A stretch of DNA of 64,000 bases from Halichondria panicea (taxonomy: Eukaryota; Porifera; Demospongiae; Suberitida; Halichondriidae): positions 6,240,839 through 6,304,838 of the forward strand of contig NC_087383.1 in the NCBI RefSeq assembly GCF_963675165.1. The letters are read 5' to 3'. This document shows, one piece after another, positions 32,465 to 46,500 of the stretch. Every line of letters begins with the position of its first letter. Positions within the stretch are counted from its first letter, which is position 1. Both the position numbers and the translations under genes were made by a program. Under the pieces are notes generated by a model, which saw only the letters and a program-made list of their open reading frames with translations, made no database searches and was not told the origin of the DNA.

Positions 32465-33183
32465 ACCATAAGAAATATTGTCTCGGAAAGGAGGGGAGGC
32501 AATTAAAGTAGGATCGTCTATACATAACCTTCTACTGACAATGTAAAATGTTTCTGTTGTAGAGGTAGCAGTAAGTGCGTGAACACCGACATTGTCTGGA
32601 ATGAGGCTCCTTAAATCTCCAATCTCGCGACTCGAAAATCATCTCCCCAGGTTTTAACACAATGGGCTTCATCAACTACTACTGCAACGAGATTCTTTAT
32701 ATACGGTGGTGACAGAAGCATATTTCGAAAAATAGCCTTCGCTAATATGCTCTCTGGGGAGATGAACACCAACTGAGCTTCTCCTTTCAGTACTCTGTTA
32801 ATAGCACTACGGTCTGTCTGAGCTTCTCCAACGTATTCCACTGTCAATCCTCCAGCTGCATACTTTTTTTGTTGATCCATCATCAGCGAAGTGAGAGGAC
32901 TAATACAAAGTACAATGCTTCCAGATGTTCCTGCAAAACAGAAAAAGGCGTATATATAGGTACACTCATACAGCAATTTTAGTTCACCTTTCAATTGGTC
33001 AAAGGCCATAGGTAATGCAGCAAAGATTACTGACTTTCCATAGCCGGTTGGCAGTGACACAAATGTGTCCTTTCCTCCAATGATTGAATACATTGCTTTC
33101 ATTTGCTCTGGCTTTAAATAATGGATCCCAATTGCTCTAGCACTCTCAATTATCACGTCTTGCATCTTCATGTGTCTTTCCAT
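32465..33183 (-). pseudogene. RecQ-like DEAH helicase, frameshifted and truncated
   Basis: The minus-strand frame from ATG 33183 has a 57-bp intron at 32931-32987. It contains LKPEQMKAMYSII (Q-motif region), LPTGYGKS (motif I), SPLTSLMMDQ (motif Ia), FISPE (Ib) and VVVDEAHCVKTWG (motif II). At about 32617-32625 the frame shifts by one base. The first frame ends RVARLEI-stop, while the next frame continues GDLRSLIPDNVGVHALTATS (motif III) and DDPTLIASPPFRDNI before repeats begin. RecQ-type helicases unwind DNA. This copy lacks motifs IV-VI and cannot be functional as read. Sequencing error could explain the shift but not the missing second half. Confidence 0.75.
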
Positions 33184-33910
33184 AGTCTTGCACTATAATT
33201 ATGTACTAAATCTTGAAAGTCATAAACTAAATGTTCCACACTGATTTTTGGCCACACCTGTACCCATTCAGTGATTGCATGAATTTCACCACACAGTGGG
33301 TAACACCCACCACTACACCTACACTATTTGGTTAACACCCAATTATCACTACTAGGTTATCTAACCGCGGCACTTAGGACCTGACACAAGTGGTGATAGT
33401 GAAGTTCACCAGACTCTTGCAAAGAGGCTGGAAATCGAGACTAAAAACAGCTAGCTAGCAGTAGCCATTTGTGAAATTGATCTCTTTGGACACACCCTTT
33501 AATTATTCCTGTGGATGTAATGCGCATGCGCGCTCATTCCCCACGTGTGAGAAAATAATATCCCAAGATCCTCCTGGCAGAATTATCTTTGTTTTGAGGG
33601 CCTGGTATATAAGCCACAAAACACTACCATATAACAATATAGATAACAATATGCATGTACACAGGTCTTTTCTTCTTAGATATTATATACACTGAACTAC
33701 AGATCCTGGAAGAATCAATTTTCTTCTTTCTTGAGATCCTGGTAAGCCACATAATACAACAATAGATGCATGTAAATAAGTCTTTTCTTCTCAGTGACTT
33801 TATATAGATAAGCTAACTTTAATACTAATATAACACTCTAATACTTTTAAGCGAAAGCAAAAACATGGCGAGAGGCATTAGCACAGCGCCAGCTTGAACA
33901 CTAGTTATAT
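33184..33910. other. No gene seen
   Basis: The stretch contains a copy of taacactctaatactttt-agcgaaagcaaaaacatggc (33830 on), also found at 14575-14625. No domain-bearing exon is present. Confidence 0.4.
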
Positions 33911-34232
33911 ACAGTGGAGCATCAGAACCAAATTCTTGATTAACTGGATGACTTAAATTTGCGTAATTATGGGTTGCTGCTATGATGCAATATTGGGGCA
34001 GCTGCATGTTACACTACTATTAGCATAGCTGTGGTAAGCCAGAACCTTCCAAGTCTCCACAACCTCATAAGGATTCACTCGAAGGTCACCTGAAGCCATA
34101 GGGACACGGATCACTACAGGTTAGCTATCAAAAATGTGCTTGTATTTTTAAGTGAAAATTGCATTCAATATTAAAATTCAAAGTGAAGATACAACACAAC
34201 AAACACAATAAAAATTAGTTCTACAGGACAAC

Positions 34233-35775
<1,543 letters not shown>

Positions 35776-35782
<7 letters not shown>

Positions 35783-35965
35783 GGGGGGTGTGTGGAGTGG
35801 GTGGGGTGTAGTGGGGGGGTGTGTGGAGTGGGTGGGGGTGTAGTGTGTGGGGTGTGTGGAGGAGACATGCACACATGAAGCTAAGAGGTCAGCAGGTCCA
35901 CTGCTCATACCAACAAACACATTGCAGCCACCACACACACTATCACCTACACCAGGGAATAACTA
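35776..35965. repeat. Duplicate of the 31.3-kb minisatellite unit
   Basis: ggtgtgtggagtgggtgggg to tatcacctacaccagggaata matches 31270-31475, with an internal 40-bp difference around aggtccactgctcataccaa. It abuts the broken end of the piggyBac transposase. Confidence 0.85.
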
Positions 35966-36240
35966 TATACAGTGGTGCATCAGAACCATGCATTAACCAT
36001 TAAACAGATGACAGATTTGTCCATGCATGATATTCCTAGCATCACATACTCACACGTGTGCAAAGTGTCCACGTGGTTGAAACATGTTTGTGTGGCTCAC
36101 GAACCCTGACCCTACAATTCCACTACTTAATGTACTAACCTATTGTATTGTGTGTACTGACCTAACAGCCTTCCTTTGTGTATCTGTTCCCTCTCTGGCT
36201 TAGCAGTCTTGACTGGTGCATGTGGGTAGCTCTCTGGGCC

Positions 36241-39200
36241 CTAGGACTGTCCATCACTGCAGGAGGGGGGAGCAGTGACTGTTCTCAACTGAACCCTGTA
36301 CAATGTAAACTATAGCACTATAATCATTAAACACTTGGCATGGGGGTTAAGGTACGTACGGCTTCTATAGAAGAGACTTAGGGTTCATTAGGTGCAACAA
36401 AACTACTACCTTAATACCTCGATTTAAAGTGACACTTTTTAATAATTACGGAGCCAGAGGTCGCTTCTTTTGGAGGTTGAATAATTACATCGAAGTCCTG
36501 GTGTCGCATATTTAGACGGTTGTATCTATAGTTTGAGGTAATCTACTTGCCTCGATTTCAGGCCGCTTAAAAACACTGATATTCCAGTGGGCTACAATCG
36601 AGGCTAGGGAGTGGCTACATTTATACCTCTATTTAGAACGCGACATTACAAAATAATTGTTAACGCAGCTGTCGCTACTTTTAGAGGTCAGAAAATTGCT
36701 GAAGCTCCTGGGTGTCGCATATTTGGAGGGTCACCTTAAATCAAGGTCTTACAGTAACTAGATATAGTGTGATGCACTAGCATGTAATAGTGGGTGTGGT
36801 CACGGGAGTGGTCAAACATTATGTGGTGTGCGTAAACCACCCCCCCCAAACTTTTAATCCTAGATGAAACCCTGGTCACTATACACATACCTTGAGGCAT
36901 CGTCACGTGCCATAAAGCCGACACCTGTGCCCTCCTCCTCGTCACTGTGATGCTGTGTGGGAGCCTGCGTCGTCATCATTGTGTCCACAGTCAATCTAGT
37001 GGAGGGAGGGTGGAGGGAACATTAATGGTGATATTACCAATTATGATTATGGACGTAGTCACATGAGTAGATTAAACAGACTGTGTGTGTGTATCTAGCT
37101 GATAGATTCTAGCAACAGTGAGTTGACAAATTGACACTATGCCCACACGCTCCACACACCCACCTGTTATGTGAGGGGGTGGTCTGGAAGGAGTGGAAGG
37201 TCAGGTCGATACTCTGAGTGCTGCTCAGTCCACCATAGTAGCTACTGTAGGATCAAATAATAAAACATTTAACCAGCTATACATTGTTACACACCTCTCA
37301 AAGAGAAAGCTTTAAGACTGTGAACACACACACACACCCTACACGCCCACTCACACACACACACACACACCTCTCAGAGAGATAACTCTCAGACTGTGAG
37401 TACTGGCTATCAGTACGCTCAGACAAGAGCACTTCCTCGTATTCAATCCTCCTCTCATTGAAGTTGCCATATATAACACCGTCAGATGTAGGCCTCGGTG
37501 GTTGTTACTGGGGGGGGGGGTTGTGGACGATACGCCTCCGCACCGCTGTCATGGTTACACTTGACGGCAGTTACCATAGAGACCAGCTTTGTGGGCTTGT
37601 TGCCACTGCTATCCTGAGACTGGGGGAAACAAAAGATAAAACTAACAACACCCAACATGCACAGCCGACTACCGTATTACTAGAATGTTTCAAACATACA
37701 TGTATGCGAACTTTGCGAGGGTTGATCAATTCACAACAATAAGATCACAAAACCTACTAGTAAATACACACGATCCTTGCCAGAACACAATAAGTTAGAT
37801 TGCAAATTTTTGCTAATTTGGCAGATTCGATGCACAAATATTCTAGTAATACATAGCTGGCATACCTCTGTTTCACAGGAATAGTCCTTTAATTGAGTCT
37901 GGTGAGCTGTAGCTCTCTCTGCTCTGAGGCTTATAGTTGGTCAATGAGGTCTTCCACTGGGCCATGGCTTCACTCAGCGGCTCTGAGTCATGTGACACCT
38001 GTATAGGGGGGGGGGGTATAATGTCATGTGACAAAACTCTTCTCATTGCTTGGTTGAAGTGTACAGTGAAGCCTGTCTAAAATACTGCCAGCTCCAGAGT
38101 CTCCATAGCATGACTGTGTTTGTGGCTGTTACATGTAGTATAGTAGACCACCCTCTATATATAGTCACTGTTGGTCTGCCCAAGGGACACCATCACTATA
38201 GAGACAGTCATACGCTTCACTACACAATATAATTGTCCCATTCCCAATCCTCCGAGGCCAGTACTACAGACTACAGAGACAGGTTTCACTATAGTACAGC
38301 TAACAATTAATTCAGAATTAGTGCTCACACAAGACCCTCCTCACTACACATACGTACAGGTACATGTCTGTAGCTAATTATATTGTATTTATCAATGTTC
38401 AGGAGGATCCCTATATACTTATACCCCATTACTAGAATGTTTTGCGAGCATCAAACATTTGCGAACTTTGCGATGGTTGATCAATTCGCAATAATAAAAT
38501 CCGCAAAACCTAAATTAATTATTACTAGTAAATACACACGATCCTTGCCACCAGAACGCAATAGTTAGATCGCAAAGGGTCACATTTTCTGCTGATTTGA
38601 CTCATTCGCAAAATATTCTAGTAATACGGTAGCTATATGCTCACACTCACAGAGGATTGCTGTGTGTTATCCTCGCAGCTGATTGCCCTCTTTGGTTTGA
38701 GGACCGGAATGATGCTAGTACTGGCCCACGACAACCTCTTACTGTCCGTCTAACTACAAGGAAGAGGGAACATTATAATTATAACCGTATAGCGGGTATG
38801 GTGGAAATGTTTGTATGAACTACCAATTTAAATATTTCGCTATAACAATGTGTGTGTGTGTGTGTGCATGTGTGTGTGCGTGTGCATGTGCTAGTCAGTA
38901 CCTTTCAGCAATGTTCTTTGCCGGGAGAGCTTGACCGAGGTATATGACCGGTCGTTCTTGTAAGGTCGCTCAATCTCAAGCCTCAGGATGTTTTTGTGTG
39001 GCTTCATCATGTTAGAGGGCTTCTCATGTTGTATAGCCTTACGTTGTATGGCTTGGCTGTTGACCTAAGGGGGAATAATCATGGCAAAATTATATTTCAG
39101 AAACACTTTTTTTGCATCACGATTTTAGAGCTACTTTATACCTCACACAAAGAATATTTTAAGGTAAAAAATAAAACTTGAAATGGACTACTGACCTTAA

Positions 39201-40193
39201 TGATACAATCTCCGAGTTTCAGTATTAGCAGCCACGTCAGTGACTGTGCATACTGTCGACCAATCAAATTTGAATCCAGATCAGACTGTGTGGGGGCGTA
39301 GGTACATATAAATTTAACCACATCAAAGGCTTGTGGTACACGATTATTGACGACATCAAAGGATTTGGATACATGATATTAACCACATCAAAGGCTTACT
39401 CTCTTTGCTCGTGACGTAGAGAGAGAATACTCGAGTGTCTCAGTGTTGGCCACTGTCACTTGAGGAGGGGGTGGGTGGGGTACAGAGTTCACTGATTGTA
39501 CGATACCCATGACGATGGGATACGCACTCTTACGCTGACGGAAGATCTGTGAGGGGACGGGACACATACACTGAAGGAAGGTGGCCAGCACTGCATGTGA
39601 GCATGCTCAACGTTAAATTAAGTTTTTAGAAAGGACGTATGTACGTGACTAATACAGATAGCTAAATGAAGCTAGTAATCAAGTTAGTCAAAAAGAAAAT
39701 TACGCAGTAAAAAACAAAGCTTACAATGCTGAGGGTCCTCTTCGTCTCTTTGACTGCCCTCACTGCCTCTCTGTGGTCGGCATTGTCCAGATTGATGCCG
39801 TTCACTGACTCTAGGATGTCTCCAACCCTGTGTATGGGTGAGGTGTGAGTGTGTATGTGAGGTGTGGTGTGGGTGTGTGTGAGGTGTGGGGGTGGTAATT
39901 CTGAGAGCTATTGTCATCAATTAGTTTTGACATTGGACAATCTGAACACAAATTACGTGCTCCAAAAAATAGCTACTAAATTGGCCAAATTCTAAAAAAG
40001 ACGCAAAACTTTTGCTTTTGTTAAAAATGCTCGATTTCGCCATAATTGGAAAGGTCATATCTCACTCACTTTGTTTTATCTTCGGCAGGTCCGCCCTGAT
40101 TCACCGATGAAGGTTCCAGGATTGGGCAGCTGAGGTTCATCACGCCCACCCACCAAACTGAACCCAGCCTGTGAGGGTGTGTGTATGAATGAG

Positions 40194-40241
<48 letters not shown>

Positions 40242-41068
40242 ATACGCACATCGTCCCAATTGACCGGCCACTTCTCCCTCTCCAGTATTTTAGAGTGCTC
40301 CTCCACCAACAAATAATAGCAACCTAGATAATTATTTCTAAACAAGCGATGCAGTTTCCAGCCATGTAACTAGTATATAAACTTATTTTAATTCTTATAC
40401 ACATTTTTTAAGGAGAAAAATCATGACATGATTAATCTCTCAGATTTATAGGGGGAATCCCCTCCCCTCTCTATGAAACCCTGCCCAATAGTTACACCTA
40501 ACAGAGACAAAGTCAATTCTCTTTATCAGAGTACATCTAAATCAGCAGAGTTGTGTACCCACCTTTCTTGATGATGACTAGCACACTCAGGTTGCTGTCC
40601 ACTATGCAGCCTCTCACTGACTTGCGTTTCCTCTCTCCAGTGCGTCTGGGTCTGTAACAACTGTGCCCCTTCTTGAGGAGGAGCTTAACACGGCCATTAG
40701 TGAGGACACCTTGCTTCATGGGGAATTAGCCCTGCTTGTCATTGCCACCGCTGATACAAACATACCCCTGTGTGTGTGTGTGTGCGTGTGTGTGTACGAT
40801 CTTACAGATGCCCAAATAGAGGGAGGTTAGATCATGTGATTGGTCTAATCCCCACTTATCCCTGGTAAGGGGGCATTAGTTTGACAAGTGCATTCATTAT
40901 GTACTACTGAGATAATTGTTTACCTCTCCACTGTTTTATGAAGTCCACAGGACGATCTTTGAACCTCCTCCTGGTATTAATTTTGCGACAACCATACTTA
41001 TTTCCCGAGCCTTCGTCCTCCAGCCAGTTGTCATCACTTCGTTCAAAGCGTTTCTTTCCGCTTGTCAT
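36241..41068 (-). CDS. PDZ-domain protein gene, 13 exons
   Basis: The exons, in order of transcription, are 41068-40924, 40323-40250, 40168-40070, 39827-39725, 39546-39400, 39285-39196, 39064-38902, 38753-38651, 37998-37877, 37493-37371, 37244-37164, 36995-36891 and 36295-36241 (TAG). Nearly all junctions have GT/AG with matching phases, giving about 470 residues. The N-terminus is basic ([20 protein letters not shown], then [17 protein letters not shown]). One PDZ domain follows ([20 protein letters not shown] ... [20 protein letters not shown]). The remainder is polar with Ser/Tyr-rich stretches ([17 protein letters not shown]). PDZ domains bind C-terminal peptides of partners, so a scaffold role is likely. 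Two problems are seen: a frameshift inside exon 3 (see the PDZ entry) and a phase mismatch between 38651-38753 and 37877-37998, where an exon may be missing. The wider family was not recognised. Confidence 0.7.
37669..37865. mobile_element. MITE, tactagtaa family
   Basis: It starts ctaccgtattactagaatg, contains gcgaactttgcgagggttga, and ends near attctagtaatac. It lies in an intron of the PDZ gene. Confidence 0.75.
38425..38632. mobile_element. MITE, tactagtaa family, best-preserved copy
   Basis: It begins cattactagaatgttttgcg and ends caaaatattctagtaatacggta. The internal gaactttgcgatggttgatc and acgatccttgccaccagaac are shared with the copies at 37669, 63320 and 11600. It sits in the next intron of the PDZ gene. 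Confidence 0.8.
38850..38890. repeat. TG microsatellite
   Basis: tgtgtgtgtgtgtgtgcatg tract in an intron of the PDZ gene. Confidence 0.9.
39725..40168 (-). CDS. PDZ domain exons with internal frameshift
   Basis: Exon 40070-40168 starts in phase 0 with the carboxylate-binding loop ([12 protein letters not shown]...PGTFI) but is 99 nt long. The phases on both sides demand a length of 3n+2. After GTFI the entry frame hits TAA, while the other frame gives [13 protein letters not shown], which joins correctly to [10 protein letters not shown] in exon 39725-39827. A small indel at about 40098-40106 therefore breaks the domain between strand B and the GGPA turn. The second exon (helix B region [16 protein letters not shown]) is intact. 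This is either an assembly error or a recent inactivating change. Confidence 0.8.
40195..40241. repeat. TG microsatellite
   Basis: A (TG)n tract directly beside the donor of the PDZ gene's second exon. It yields a false His-Thr frame. Confidence 0.95.
40563..40767 (-). pseudogene. RPS6: Ribosomal protein S6 (eS6) exon, broken copy
   Basis: On the minus strand the frame reads [13 protein letters not shown], an in-frame TAA, then [40 protein letters not shown] and [15 protein letters not shown]. This is the conserved central part of eukaryotic S6, a 40S subunit protein. Compared with known S6 it has a three-base TAA insertion after DKQG and lacks two residues (NL) before VIIKKG. The segment is flanked by an AG acceptor (acacacag) and a GT donor, so it is a copied genomic exon and not a processed cDNA. 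It lies in intron 1 of the PDZ gene on the same strand. The rest of S6 is absent. Confidence 0.88.
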
Positions 41069-41390
41069 TCTTAATTAGTCCATCAAATGGCATTTGAAAT
41101 GCTGAGCTGGGTATCTGCATGCTCCATAGTGTGTTCCTCAGTACGGCTAGACCAACACCACCTCACTCTTGCCCCGCTATACTCCACCCTCACTGGGTCT
41201 TCACGAGTTTCTTCAGTGTTCCATCGATGTCCCGGCCTGATAGTGAGACTTGTCCTCGAGACCACGCCGATTGAAATTGGCAATTATAGTCCAATGTGGG
41301 TGAGAAGCACAAGAGGGTTATGATCGTCACACAGATTAACTACTGACAAAACAAGGAAGAAAGCTGTTCCATAGTTTTGATGATCCTTAC

Positions 41391-41567
41391 CATACACACC
41401 CACACAGAAAAAATAGTGGATGTCTGGTGAGGAAAAGCGATCGTTTGGCGATCCCTATAGGAGCTTCCGCAAGGCTCGGGAATTGTGGGATACTCCAGTA
41501 AATAGCTAGTGGCAGTAGATAATGTGGCAATGAGCATCTCATCTAGTACAAGTGAGTGGTTAGTCAT
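41391..41567 (-). CDS. Second copy of the signal-peptide-like exon
   Basis: ATG at 41567 and donor gtaagg at 41385-41390. The exon has 59 codons, the same length as at 3353-3529. It differs at a few residues in the hydrophobic core (VLDEMLIATLS against VLAAMLVATSS). The acidic residues DE inside the core weaken the signal peptide. No downstream exon like that at 2675-2910 was found nearby, so this may be an orphan exon. Confidence 0.35.
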
Positions 41568-41600
41568 GATCGACAAGGAACTAGTCAGTGGAGCTGGTGT

Positions 41601-42809
41601 ATAGGATCATAGATTGAGTAGTTAACAGGGATTGGAAACGGGATCACGTGCGACAATGACTCCAACGTTGCCTCTTGAAACCATCCGTGTTACGGTTCAG
41701 AGTGCAATAGGCAGTGGGCGTTAACCTCCAGCAGCAACTAAAACTCTTCTTCTCCAGAGCCTTCTAAAGTTGGGCTGGACACAACCCAGCCTATAAATCT
41801 CTAGTGTTCATCATTTGGAACCACATTAGTTGTGAATTTGTCCAAGTTTGAGTTTCAAGACGACCCTACAACACTTTTGAGAGTTTTTGTATGCTTTTTC
41901 TCCCTAGAACAGTTTAAATAATCTTTAACCTAGAAGAAGTATATAGTGTTTCAAAGTATTCCATTATAGTGATTGTAATGCATGAGCCACAATGGTGTTG
42001 ATTAAAAACATGTGTTGCTGATTTCAAGTATCAACTACGCTAATTAATTAATGTGTTTATTTGTACCTCTATGCAGAGGTGAATAGGTTATAATTTCACA
42101 ATTTTTAGTTATAGGCCAGGCATAATCATCGTAATGGCTTATTTATATGACCTGAATGCATTCTTGTGAGAAGTTACACCTTGCTCAATTTAGTATGTAA
42201 ACGTTGAACATGTCAACCGTTTGTGTATGCAGATATGCCTTGAAGACCCAAATTCCAACATCATCAGGCAAATACAAGAAAGAAATAACTTTAGAAAGAT
42301 TATGGGATCCCTATATAAGTTAAAAAGTCAAAAAAGAGCAAGAAAGTTTTTTCGTAGTTTTTGTTTTTTTTTGTAACTTTTCCATACAAGCTTCATTTCA
42401 GTTTATATTTCACAAAAATGTCATAAATATCACAATAATAATGGCCAATAGACAGTTGATATTTCCAAATGGCCAACAGGCATAATAATATATAATTCTG
42501 TCTTTATAGAGCCTATAGTGTCTTAGGTGAGATCCAGAGGAGAGTTTTGCTCAATCTGGCTGATGCTACAAGCTCTCCCCTACAGCATGTATGCAGGAAC
42601 GATCAAATCTGCTGCTCATCAGCCTGTCTACATGCAGGAACGATCAAATTTGCTGCTCATCAGCCTGTCTTCTGTCTTTTTGCTACTGAGCCTTCTTGTA
42701 TGGCCTCGACATCAGCCCAGTGGCCTTATTTCGAAACCGTAACACGGATATTTTCATCCGGTTCTATTGCGTTTCCAATCCCTCTCCCCTCCTTAATCTA
42801 TGATAGGAT
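41601..42809. mobile_element. TIR transposon with 7-bp TSD and known empty site
   Basis: The element occupies 41608-42802. Its ends CATAGATTGAG...AGGGATTGGAAACG and CGTTTCCAATCCCT...CTTAATCTATG are inverted repeats. ATAGGAT is present on both sides. The duplicate locus at 3560 reads tgtataggatgcatgc without the insert, an exact empty site. Inside is a tandem duplication of gcaggaacgatcaaat-tgctgctcatcagcctgtct (42594-42670). No transposase frame was found. Confidence 0.92.
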
Positions 42810-43503
42810 GCATGCTTTTGATGGGTGGCATGCAGTCAACATCTGGTATAGCTAACCGCTTTTTATTACTAATCCAAAGCTTCTGTGATAAATAATTATA
42901 CTCATGTTTTGCACATGTATACGTTACTTCAATGTACGAGAAGTTGTAGATGATGGAGGAGTACAAGGTGACACTGTGGAGGATGCATGAGGACGACTCA
43001 TTGGACGGCTTGGAGGGTGTCATACAGGATTGTGAAGTAGAGGGGGAAATAAGGCATGCTTTTAAAAGTAATCATGCTAAAAAAGGTCAATTCTTAGTTC
43101 ACTACCCTGTTAGTATTGCCAGCTTCACATTCAGTCATACAATCATAGATGATACAGTAATGACGTGACGTGGATGTGAAACGTTTCCGGATTCCAGTAT
43201 TCTGCTTGAATCTATAATTATCATACCCATGAAGCTTCTTATACAAACTAATATTAATTGTGAGTAATAGTTGACTTGAGCAAGTGTTCCTGTACACCAT
43301 TATGCCTGCATTCATGTATACACTGTGGAATCTACATTTGCAATGATTGTATATTGTGACGTAGGTATGGTAGAATGCTTCCTGTGGGAGTTGCGCTAAT
43401 GAACTCTTGATCCAACAATTGTTGTGTTCAAATTTCTTATTAAATTTTCAAAACCACATTAATTATAGCAAATCATTGAGAAATTGAAATTACAAAAGTG
43501 TGT

Positions 43504-46500
43504 TCAGTTTGCAGTGCTCTTGCACACTATAGAGAGATAGTCCTCCCTCCATGCAGTGTGACAGCCAGCACCGTCGCGAGTATGTGGCACTGCATCGCTG
43601 GCCCCCCCGTCCATCCGCCCATGGGACCATCTGGGATATCTGCAGCAAATGCATAATACATTAGTCTCAAGCAATGGTTGTTGTATAAACCACCTACCTA
43701 TTGAGGCTATCCCAGTCCAGTTGATTGGAACATTCTGTTAGTTTCCAGTTGGTTTGAAGGTTATGTTAAATCCAGGTGGTTAGAAATCGACTATAGTTAT
43801 ACGTACTGTCTATATACAGGGACAAAGCATCATGTGTGTATGTAGTACTAGGCACACCCACAGCTCACATGAAGGTGTGGAAAGGTGGGTGTGACCTTGC
43901 ATTAGAGGCGTGGTCACATGTACATTGTAGGTGTGGCCTGACCACTCCTCCTCCTGATCATTTTTCTTCTTCTTTCATGATTTATAACAACGAAAACGAA
44001 AAAAGAAATGAAAATATGAAGGGGCCCCCAATAAATAAAATGAGTTGATGATTGAATTATGACTGATAAGATGTAGTTGAGTATAGTAGCTGTGGGTACA
44101 AGGGCAGAGGGTTAGAATACACACACACGATTGTATAGGACAATAATGTTGCAACTCATAATACACACACAACACTATAATTATAGCTATAGGAGCATGT
44201 ACAGTGGAATCCCTCTATAACAAACACCTTAACCGATTAGCCGCGGTTGACGCAAATTTGCGTCATTAAGGAATAAGCTGTTAGCCGCGGATGACGCATA
44301 TTTGTGTCAACCGCACATTACTCTACTCTTATTTATTTTGTGGTAAGCTACAACCTTTCTGAGCTCCACATCTTTGCAAGGCTTCTCTCGAAGGTCAACA
44401 GAAGCCATACCAAGTCCGATCGCCATAGGTCACCAATCAAAAATTTGCTTAAAATTTCGTGTGAAATTTGTATTTATATAAATTCAATATCAATCTCAAA
44501 AGTGAACATACATTATAATAAATACAATTACAATTAATTCTATGGTACAACAATAACAAAGAGGCCTCTGTACACATGGGGATGAGGTATCCTGGGTATC
44601 TTGGATAGTAGTGACAGTGAGTTGGACTTCTCAGACCCATAAGATGGTGGTGGTTCCATGGCAGATAGCAGTGACGATTGTTTCACAGACCTGCATGAGG
44701 AAGAAAGAGTATTACCAACCAAGCAGATCACCTCTAGAATCAATGGTTCTTACACACAAGTAGCACAGAACCTGACAAACACCAGCCAACAAGCCAGCCA
44801 TAAAGAATTGAATTTTAAATGTAACCTTTGGGGTGGTGCCTAAAAGATCAAAAGATTATCATGCAATCAATACACACACTAAATTGAATAACATTCAGCC
44901 ACATAATTATAATTGAATTGCTATAACAGACAGCACACTAAAAATTGGGTAGATACATGTAACACAGCACTAACTCACAAGCCAACAAACCTAAAGAAGT
45001 ATACTGAGAACAGCCATACACAAAGTACAGTACATCTCATACAAGGGTGACAAAAAAATAATTATGAATCATGCAACCTTAGACATAATTATGTATAGGC
45101 TCCCACAAACAAACTTACATGCAATGGCACTCATAGGCACATATAAAGCAATTGTGACCCTACAACAAACTGGGAGTTCATAAAAAGATTCAACTTTGGG
45201 CACAGAAGAATTACAATGCATATCACAGGCAAACACACAAGCCAACAAGCCAACTAATGACAAATTATGACCTAATCCTAGCTGGGGAGCATAACACAAC
45301 CAACAAGCCTATTATGTTGGGAATAAAATGTCCTTACACAAGTAAACAGTACACTCGTAAGCCCAACAAGCTTTTGCTTTCCCCTGAAAAGGTCAGAACA
45401 TTATTATGCAATCAACCACCATACACGTACACAGTGAGCCTAATGAGTAGTGAGCCTAATTGAGTAGTAGCCTAATTGAATTGTAACCTTGGAAGCAAGC
45501 AGAAACTTCACACAAGCCTAGGCATAAGAATTAACTTTTGGCAGCACTGATAATATGTAAATTGTTAGCACATATAAAGTATCATGCCACAGGCACACAC
45601 AGGGGGCACACACAGCACGGGCGGGCACGCACACACACACACACACACATGCACGCACACACGCGGGCATCAATAGTGAATACACATGCAGCTATTAACA
45701 GAATACATTGTGGATGAGACCAACAGATAGCTAAGCATAACACCTTTACATTGCAACACTGCTGAACTGCTGAGTGTACATATATAGGCTTCTGTATTTT
45801 AAACTCGGGCTTCAACACACTGCTGGAGCAAGTATACTTTACAAGCTACGTAGGTAAGCGTACAGTATTATCAGCTATATAGCTAATAATCATAATGCAC
45901 ACAAAGCTTACCTCTAAAGTAATCTCTCGCTCTGTCCTTGGCTGGTTGACTCTTCGACTGTTCAGATAGAACTACAAGGTAGCTTGAAGAGAACTGTTAC
46001 TGTTACTAAGGGGTGCATCTTTCTTTGCCACACTGAAACAAATAAATTGAATATCAAACACTGTACACTACACTCTAAAAACAGGCTCTAAACCTAACTC
46101 ACGAAGCTACTCTTCCAGTATATTTCACACACTCAGAGGTTATCTAGGTAGGTGGACAAGCATATTACATCAGCTCAAAAGGCTTCTAAAGGCTGAACTA
46201 GGAAAATGATGATCGCTATACACACACAGAGCTTACTTGTGAAATGATCCTTTGCTGGGGCCTTGGCTGGTATACTCCTCCATTCAAAACATAGACATCC
46301 TGGCAGAGTAGCTATTCTAGACTAGTTTGCAACAAAGTTGCCTGCAGAAAACTGCTACTGCTTCTTAGCTACGCATCTTTCTTTGCTAGGAGCTGATAAT
46401 GAAAGTAATTTAAAATTAATTAGATTTTGGTTCCGCGGTGGGCGGTACTACGTATGAAATCAAAACCGCGGCTATTCGGTTAATTTGTATGCATGGGGAT

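Larger units (their letters stand above)
41302..43340. repeat. Segmental duplicate of 3262-3800 and 4800-4890
   Basis: It matches the left-hand copy on both sides of the inserted transposon: caagagggttatgatcgtca (41310), then after 42810 gcatgcttttgatgggtggc, agaagttgtagatgatggag and atgaggacgactcattgga. The frame and donor of the signal-peptide-like exon are retained. Confidence 0.85.

Noticed and set aside
40563..40767. Functional ribosomal protein S6 gene
   Set aside because: It has an in-frame TAA and a two-codon deletion, and no other S6 exons were seen around it.
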